Shown: positions 13,152 through 13,263 of the stretch, one piece after another
How positions within the stretch are numbered: the stretch's first letter is position 1
Layout of the letters: each line of letters opens with the position of its first letter
The notes under the pieces: generated by a model
Database searches by the model: none
What the model was told of the DNA's origin: nothing
What the model saw: the letters and a program-made list of their open reading frames with translations, nothing else
Assembly: GCA_031409815.1 (NCBI GenBank)
Contig: JANNXV010000209.1
Location: 1-13,263 of the forward strand
Direction: 5' to 3'
DNA from: JANLUX01 sp031409815
GTDB taxonomy: Bacteria > Bacteroidota > Bacteroidia > AKYH767-A > OLB10
Length of the DNA stretch: 13,263 nt
Position numbers and translations under genes: made by a program

Positions 13152-13263
13152 ATTTTTAGATTATTAAACGATTTTCAAACATAATTAAAAATTGATTTAA
13201 AATTTGTCCCCAGTTTTTGATGGGCATTGTCCATTTTTTTGTTGACTCGTTGATGGCGAGATA
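13128..13263. mobile_element. Right end of an IS256-family insertion sequence (continues past the window)
   Basis: The element starts at about 13128 (uncertain by several bases). There the secreted-protein reading breaks off into TATCCCACAAAGTGTGTAAG, a plausible terminal inverted repeat that contains the small palindrome CACAAAGTGTG and a GTGTAAG-like core as in some IS256 ends. The transposase C-terminus begins 28 bases inside. The other end, the second inverted repeat and the target duplication (8-9 bp in this family) lie beyond the right edge. Confidence 0.7.
13156..13263 (-). CDS. IS256-family (Mutator-type) transposase, C-terminus only
   Basis: Read on the minus strand from the right edge, the frame gives 35 codons before a TAA at 13156-13158. 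They contain ESTKKWTMPIKNWGQILNQF followed by LIMFENRL. The KKWTMPIxxWGxxLNQFxIxFxxR pattern is the highly conserved tail of IS256-family DDE transposases, which cut and paste or copy the element via a circular intermediate. The catalytic DDE residues are outside the window. The gene runs convergent with the disrupted secreted-protein gene. The tail shows no sign of decay, so the element may be recent. Confidence 0.85.
   Translation of the reverse strand, partial: YLAINESTKKWTMPIKNWGQILNQFLIMFENRLII

Overview
The window looks like chromosomal DNA from a member of the Bacteroidota. The evidence is its AT-rich composition, the lack of Shine-Dalgarno sequences before most genes, TAnnTTTG-like promoter boxes, secreted proteins of the kind exported by type IX secretion, and TPR-rich membrane sensors. 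It could belong to the Chitinophagales or Sphingobacteriales, but no marker gene here settles the order.

Layout. 1-1293 (minus): 5' part of a secreted arylsulfotransferase-like protein that runs off the left edge. 1464-8213 (minus): a tightly packed run, read from high to low coordinates. It holds a TPR membrane protein ending in a histidine-kinase phosphoacceptor (DHp) domain with no ATPase domain, a TPR membrane adenylate cyclase, a TMEM175-type K+ channel, a relic of a second cyclase, a SAM methyltransferase, a ZIP metal transporter and a GT2 glycosyltransferase. Gaps are 2 to 21 bases except at the relic, so one transcript is possible. 8348-10120 (minus): a sodium:solute symporter. 10279-11439 (plus): CorA, divergent from the symporter. 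11519-12034 (plus): a VOC/glyoxalase-like protein whose apparent membrane-anchor leader is cut by an in-frame TGA. 12115-12751 (plus): a MntA-HepT (type VII) toxin-antitoxin pair with a 20-base overlap. 12843-about 13130 (plus): the 5' fragment of a secreted LRR-like protein, interrupted by an IS256-family element whose transposase C-terminus (minus) runs off the right edge.

How the parts fit. The most unusual block is 3713-8213. Two receptors share one architecture (signal peptide, periplasmic TPR array, one membrane helix, coiled coil) but carry different outputs, a kinase-less phosphotransfer domain and an adenylate cyclase. They are followed by a K+ channel gene inserted between the cyclase and a 26-codon remnant of a paralogous cyclase. 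The right end (11.5-13.26 kb) is typical accessory DNA: nonsense mutation, toxin-antitoxin pair and IS insertion.
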